A DNA stretch of 64,000 nt from DAOMFB01 sp963721385 (GTDB taxonomy: Bacteria; Acidobacteriota; Thermoanaerobaculia; UBA5066). The stretch lies in contig CAVRJB010000013.1 in assembly GCA_963721385.1 (NCBI GenBank), positions 1,000,263-1,064,262 of the forward strand, given 5' to 3'. The notes under the pieces were generated by a model. It was not told the origin of the DNA, ran no database searches, and worked only from the letters and a program-made list of their open reading frames with translations. Below, piece by piece: positions 60,385 to 64,000 of the stretch (position 1 is its first letter; each line of letters opens with the position of its first letter). The position numbers and the translations under genes were made by a program.

Positions 60385-61935
60385 AACGGAATATTGCCGT
60401 GCTTTTTCGGCGGCGTCGCCTCGCGCTTGTTCCCGAGCATGTCGAGCGCACGGATGAGGCGGCGCGACTGTCCGGGGCTGAGTGCCTCGTCGATGTAGCC
60501 CTTTCGCGCCGCCGCGACGGGTTCGCGAAACCATCCTCGTATCCCTCGACCCGCTCCTTCCGGGCGGCCGCCGGGTCTCCCGCGGATGCCAGCTCCTTGC
60601 CGTAGAGGATGTTCACGGCCCCCTCCGGCCCCATGACGGCGATCTCGGCCGTCGGGAAGGCGACGTTGTAGTCGGTCCGAATGTGCTTCGACGCCATGAC
60701 GCAAGTAGGCGCCGCCGTATGCCTTCCGCGTGATGACCGTCAGCTTCGGCACCGTCGCCTCGGCAAAGGCGAAGAGGAGTTTCGCGCCGTGCCGGATGAT
60801 GCCGCCGAACTCCTGCTTCGTCCCCGGCAGGAACCTCGGCACGTCCTCGAAGACGACGAGGGGGACGTTGAAGGCGTCGCAGAAGCGGACGGAGCGCGCC
60901 CCCTTCACCGAGGCGTCGATGTCCAGCACCCCGGCCAGGTGGTCGGGCTGGTTCGCGACGACGCCGACAGGTTTCCCGCCGAGCCGCGCGAATCCGACCA
61001 CGAGGTTCTTCGCCCAGTCGGCGTGGATCTCGAAGAAGTCGCTGTCGTCGACGACCAGCCGGATCAGGGCCGTCATGTCGTACGGCTGGTTCGGAGAGTC
61101 GGGGATGAAGCGGTCCAGCTCGGGGATTTCGCGGTCGGAGGGGTCCGTCGTGGCGCGGCGCGGCGGGTCCTCGCGATTGTTCGCCGGAGAGAAACGAGAG
61201 GAGCGTCCGGATCTTCAGGAGGCCGTCGGCGTCGTTGTCGGCGACGATGTGGCGACCCCCGACGTCCCCGCGTGCGTGTCCGCGCCGCCGAGCGCCTCCT
61301 TCGTCACGTCCTCGTGCGTGACGGTCTTGATGACGTCGGGCCCCGTCACGGACGTCGAGCTCGTGCCGCGGACCATCAGGATGAAGTCGGTGATCGCCGG
61401 TGAGTAGACGGCGCCCCCCGCGCACGGGCCGAGGATCGCGGAGATCTGCGGGATCACCCCCGACGCGAGCGTGTTGCGCAGGAAGATGTCGGCATAGCCA
61501 GCGAGCGACAGGACGCCTTCCTGGATCCGCGCGCCGCCCGAGTCGTTCAACCCGACGACCGGCGCGCCGACTTCATCGCGAGGTCCATGATCTTGCAGAT
61601 CTTCGCGGCGTTCGTCTCCGAGAGGGAGCCGCCAAAGACGGTGAAGTCCTGCGCGAAGACGAAGACGAAGCGCCCGTCGACCCGGACGCTCCCCTGACGA
61701 CGCCGTCGCCCGGGAACTGGTTGGACTCCGCCGCCATGCCGAAGTCGCGGCAGTTCTGGACGACGAACGGGTCGATCTCGTCGAAGGAGCCGGGGTCTCC
61801 CAGCAGCTCCACGCGCTCGCGGGCCGAGAGCTTTCCGCCGGCCCTCTGCTTCTTCAGGCGTCCCGGGCCGCCGCCGAGGCGGGAGGCCGCGCGGAGCTCC
61901 GCGAGCCTCTGGAGCTTCAGGTCGATGGTTTTCAC
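60381..61935 (-). CDS. Acyl-CoA carboxylase beta subunit / carboxyltransferase (several frameshifts)
   Basis: PccB/MccB-type carboxyltransferase, about 518 residues when repaired. Pieces: KLQRLAELRAASRLGGG, AQDFTVFGGSLSETNAAKI, NDSGGARIQEGVLSLAGY, ILGPCAGGAVYSPAITDF, PVGVVANQPDHLAGVLDID, AFNVPLVVFEDVPRFLPG, ITRKAYGGAY, AEIAVMGPEGAVNILYGK and the end RALDMLGNKREATPPKKHGN. At least six frame changes are needed. GTG 61935 overlaps the DUF507 stop. Works with the alpha subunit downstream; propionyl-CoA is the likeliest substrate given GPCAGGAVYSPA and the nearby cobalamin adenosyltransferase. Confidence 0.84.
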
Positions 61936-62223
61936 GTGGCCTCTCTCGCACACGGATCTTCTTCTTCTCGGCCAGCATCCGCTTCGCCTTGCGGAACATC
62001 TCGGCGTAGTCGACGCCCTGGCCTCGGATCGCCGACGCGTTTTTCGCGAGCAGAGCCTTCACCTCGTCGTCGAGCGCCTTTTCCGGTCGCGGTCGAGCAC
62101 GAGAGCCGCCTCCAGCGCGCGCCGCAGCTCGGCCAGCGAGGCGGTCTTCACGAGGCCTTGGCGCAGGAGTCGGCGCGCCACGAACGCCGCCTGGGCGCGA
62201 ATCCGCGAATCCGAGAGGGCCAT
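61932..62223 (-). CDS. DUF507 family protein (frameshifted)
   Basis: About 95 residues. Two pieces in different frames: SDSRIRAQAAFVARRLLRQG and DDEVKALLAKNASAIRGQG followed by VDYAEMFRKAKRMLAEKKKI, the DUF507 pattern of N-terminal helix then the GxDYxxxFRKxKxxLAEE end. A single missing A in the AAAA run near 62083 would join them; a second shift near the end is needed to reach the TGA overlapping the next gene. Function unknown. Confidence 0.68.
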
Positions 62224-62231
62224 GGCGCGGG

Positions 62232-62237
62232 AGGATA
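62232..62237 (-). promoter_or_regulatory. -10-like hexamer TATCCT, 8 nt before DUF507 start
   Basis: Minus-strand TATCCT, eight bases, ATG 62223. It would drive the DUF507-carboxylase operon as a leaderless transcript. Confidence 0.42.
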
Positions 62238-62257
62238 TCGGAAGTCCGGACCCCACC

Positions 62258-62263
62258 TACAAT
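62258..62263 (+). promoter_or_regulatory. -10-like hexamer TACAAT, 8 nt before tldD start
   Basis: TACAAT (five of six to TATAAT), eight bases, TTG 62272. Supports the TTG as a leaderless start of the tldD homologue. Confidence 0.48.
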
Positions 62264-62271
62264 CGTGCAGA

Positions 62272-63607
62272 TTGATCAGCCCCGAGCGCGCGATCTCTGA
62301 AGACGCCGACGACGCGGTTCGCATCGTTTCCGGGCTCCTGCGCGGGGGGATCACGGCGTTTCGCGAGCGGCGGACGACCGTCGCCTGGAGCGCCTCCGAG
62401 GCCGTACTCTTCTTCACCCGTCTGCTTTCGGATGAGCGAGGCACGGCTGTCCGAATAAGGCGCGGGAGCGAGACGCTGCTGATGCGCGCGACGGCGACGC
62501 GCCGAAGCCCTGCGCGAGGTCGTCCGCGACGCCGCGCGCCGTGTGGGCGGCCGCCGTTCGCTTCAAGGCGCGTCCGAAAGCCGCGCCGCCGCCGGCCCGG
62601 CCCCCGAGGCCGGCGAGGAGGAGCGGACAGCCGGCCTCGCCGCGGCGATCGCCCGCGCCTTCCCCGACCCGCGCGGCCTCTCCCTGTCGCTTTCGATCGC
62701 CGTGTCCGCGTGACACGGGCGGTGTCGTCACGTCGCGCGCCCTTGTCCTCTGCGGCTCGGCGTCGCGCCTCGTCGCCACGGGGCTCGTCCGGCGGGTGAC
62801 GGGACGCGCCGTTCGCGTTCCAGTCGGCGGCGGCGTTCGCAACCGCTGTGGATGCGCTCTCGCGCGCGCTCGCCGACGCCGCGCGGCCGGCTGCCGCCGC
62901 CCCGCCGCCCGCCGGGAGCACGGACGTCGTCTTTCCGCCGCCGCCGCCTCGGTCTTCTGGCACGAGGTCGTCGGCCACCCGCTCGAAGCCGAAGGGGGCG
63001 AGCGCGGGTGGTCCTCGCCCGCGTGCCGAACGCCGTGGTCGGGCCGCCGGGCCTCTTCGTCACGGCCGACCCCACGCGCCGGGACCTGCCGGGGAGCTTC
63101 GACTACGATGACGAGGGGACGCCCGCGCGTCCCGTCCCCCTCCTCGAAGAAGGCCGGGTCACGGGGCTCCTCACCGACCGCCGGACGGGAGGGGCCGCCT
63201 CGAACGGACACGGCCGCTCCCGCCCGGACTACAGGCGGCCGCCTCGCCCGCGCCTCTCGAACCTCGTCGTGCCTGCCGGCGGGCTCCCCCTCGGGGCGCT
63301 CCTCGACGCTGCGGCTCCGGCCTCTACGTCCGGGAAATCTCTTCGGGCTCGGCCGACCCCGAATCGGGCCGCTTCCTGCTCGTCGTCGAGTCGGCGGACC
63401 GTCCGCCGCGGGCGTGCGGGCGCGCCGGTCGCCCGGTTCTCGCTCTCCGGGGACCTCCTCGGCGCTCCGCCACCTCGAGGCCGCACGGTGACGCCGCCCT
63501 CCCGGCCTCGGGTCTCGACCTCTGCCTCAAGGGCGGCGACCCCGTACCGGTCGGGGGCGTCGCCAGCGATCCTCCTTCGCGCTCTCGCCGTCGCTGGAGG
63601 CGGTTGA
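62272..63607 (+). CDS. tldD: TldD-like metalloprotease subunit (many frameshifts)
   Basis: TldD of the TldD/TldE (PmbA) heterodimeric protease, about 445 residues if repaired. N-terminal ISPERAISEDADDAVRIVSG, then the metal-binding segment SVFWHEVVGHPLEAEGG (HExxxH), LPGSFDYDDEGTPARPVPLL, GRVTGLLTDRRTGG and RLSNLVVPAGG in successive frames. The last stretch LCLKGGDPVPVGGVA is near the stop. TGA 63605 overlaps the TTG of the next gene (TTGA). The pair degrades unfolded or modified peptides and matures some RiPPs. Confidence 0.78.
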
Positions 63608-64000
63608 GGGACCCGCTCTTCGACGGCCTGCTCGACGCCGCGCGCGGCGGCGAGCGGGACGGCGAGAGCGCCGAACTCTACGAGCGGCGCGGCGCCGCTC
63701 TCCAGGTCGCCGAGGACGACGACGGGGTCCGGATCTCGGAATCGCGCGAGCGGGGATTCGCGGTCCGCGTCTACCGGTCGGGTCGCACCGCCTTCGCGGC
63801 CGCCGGATCCGACGGGCGCGGCCGGCCTCCTCGACCGCGCCCGCGCCGCGCTCCCCCGTTCCCGCACCCGCCGGGGCGCGCGCCGCCCCGCCGGTTCGGG
63901 GCGACGCGCCCGCTCACGAGGATGCGCCGGATCTCCCGCTCCCGGACGAGGCCCTCGCCCGGCAGCCCTCACCGGCTTCCGGCGCTTCGTCGGCGCCGCA
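63604..64000 (+). CDS. PmbA/TldE-like protein (3' end outside window, frameshifted)
   Basis: Start of the partner subunit: RDPLFDGLLDAARGGERDGES, ELYERRGAALQVAEDD and GVRISESRERGFAVRVYRSG are the PmbA N-terminal domain. The frame breaks near 63810 and again later (LARQALTGFRRF can be read in another frame at the edge). TTG start coupled to the tldD stop. Cut off by the window. Confidence 0.65.
   Translation, partial: MRDPLFDGLLDAARGGERDGESAELYERRGAALQVAEDDDGVRISESRERGFAVRVYRSGRTAFAAAGSDGRGRPPRPRPRRAPPFPHPPGRAPPRRFGATRPLTRMRRISRSRTRPSPGSPHRLPALRRRR

Noticed and set aside
63229..63972. Minus-strand frame opposite tldD/pmbA
   Set aside because: Arg/Ala-rich shadow; the plus strand carries TldD and PmbA motifs.
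58373..64000. Pseudogene island or mobile element scar
   Set aside because: No transposase, repeats or composition change; conserved motifs persist in every frame piece, so sequence error explains it better.
1..64000. CRISPR arrays, tRNAs, rRNAs, insertion sequences, integrase or attachment sites
   Set aside because: Looked for spaced direct repeats, tRNA-like cloverleaf ends and transposase/integrase motifs; none found.

Overview
This 64 kb window is very GC-rich (about 70% by eye) and almost wholly coding. It comes from a diderm, heterotrophic bacterium. LptD, a BamA/TamA-like barrel, a SurA-type chaperone, Slt and MltG point to an outer membrane. The gene content fits Acidobacteriota (a Thermoanaerobaculia-like lineage), but that is inference with modest confidence. 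No rRNA, tRNA, CRISPR array, insertion sequence or prophage was seen, and no gene-free stretch exceeds 300 bases.

Layout. 1-2.5 kb: end of an operon with an ABC-2 exporter, SCO and a DUF420 protein, probably cytochrome oxidase assembly. 2.6-4.8 kb: a frameshifted spermidine-synthase-like membrane protein. 4.8-13 kb: a PAS-PAS-receiver protein without a kinase, prmC, murA, HIT, Slt, a SurA-like chaperone, rsmI and a hypothetical. 13.3-17.2 kb: a SNF2 helicase coupled to a SWIM zinc-finger protein. 17.2-23.4 kb, minus strand: rplU-rpmA-obg-nadD-rsfS-(sigma-54 activator)-rlmH-dksA-holA. 23.5-25.3 kb: lemA and two TPM proteins. 25.4-30 kb: peroxide-defence locus, with rubrerythrin/Fe-S oxidoreductase/DUF3501/SixA divergent from peroxiredoxin/thioredoxin reductase. 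30-36.6 kb: desaturase, surface antigen, cobalamin adenosyltransferase, PHP phosphatase, QueD-like, FKBP and a cyclic-DPG-synthetase-like GTPase. 36.7-43.5 kb: a pentose-phosphate operon (tal-tkt-zwf-fbp) below hflX. 43.6-45.8 kb: TIGR02757, TlpA-like and a hypothetical. 45.8-53.5 kb, minus: thiolase-scoA-scoB-lptD-(fused isoprenol kinase/DUF92)-ubiA-hypothetical. 53.6-58.3 kb: ruvX, mltG, a pseudokinase-TonB fusion and a DsbA-like protein. 58.4-64 kb: biotin-dependent acyl-CoA carboxylase (both subunits), DUF507 and a TldD/PmbA pair, all riddled with single-base frameshifts that look like sequence error rather than decay.

How the genes connect. The carboxylase, cobalamin adenosyltransferase, thiolase and CoA-transferase suggest propionyl-/acetoacetyl-CoA metabolism. 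tal, tkt, zwf and fbp could run a cyclic pentose-phosphate route for NADPH, which thioredoxin reductase and the 2-Cys peroxiredoxin would use. Most genes in operons overlap by four bases (NTGA).

Expression signals fall into two classes. Some genes (rplU, rubrerythrin, fbp, tal, lemA) have Shine-Dalgarno leaders. At least fourteen transcription-unit starts instead carry a TANNNT hexamer 6-9 bases before the start codon, the arrangement expected of leaderless mRNAs. This recurring signal, the fused kinase/DUF92-UbiA module and the pseudokinase-TonB fusion are the most interesting observations.
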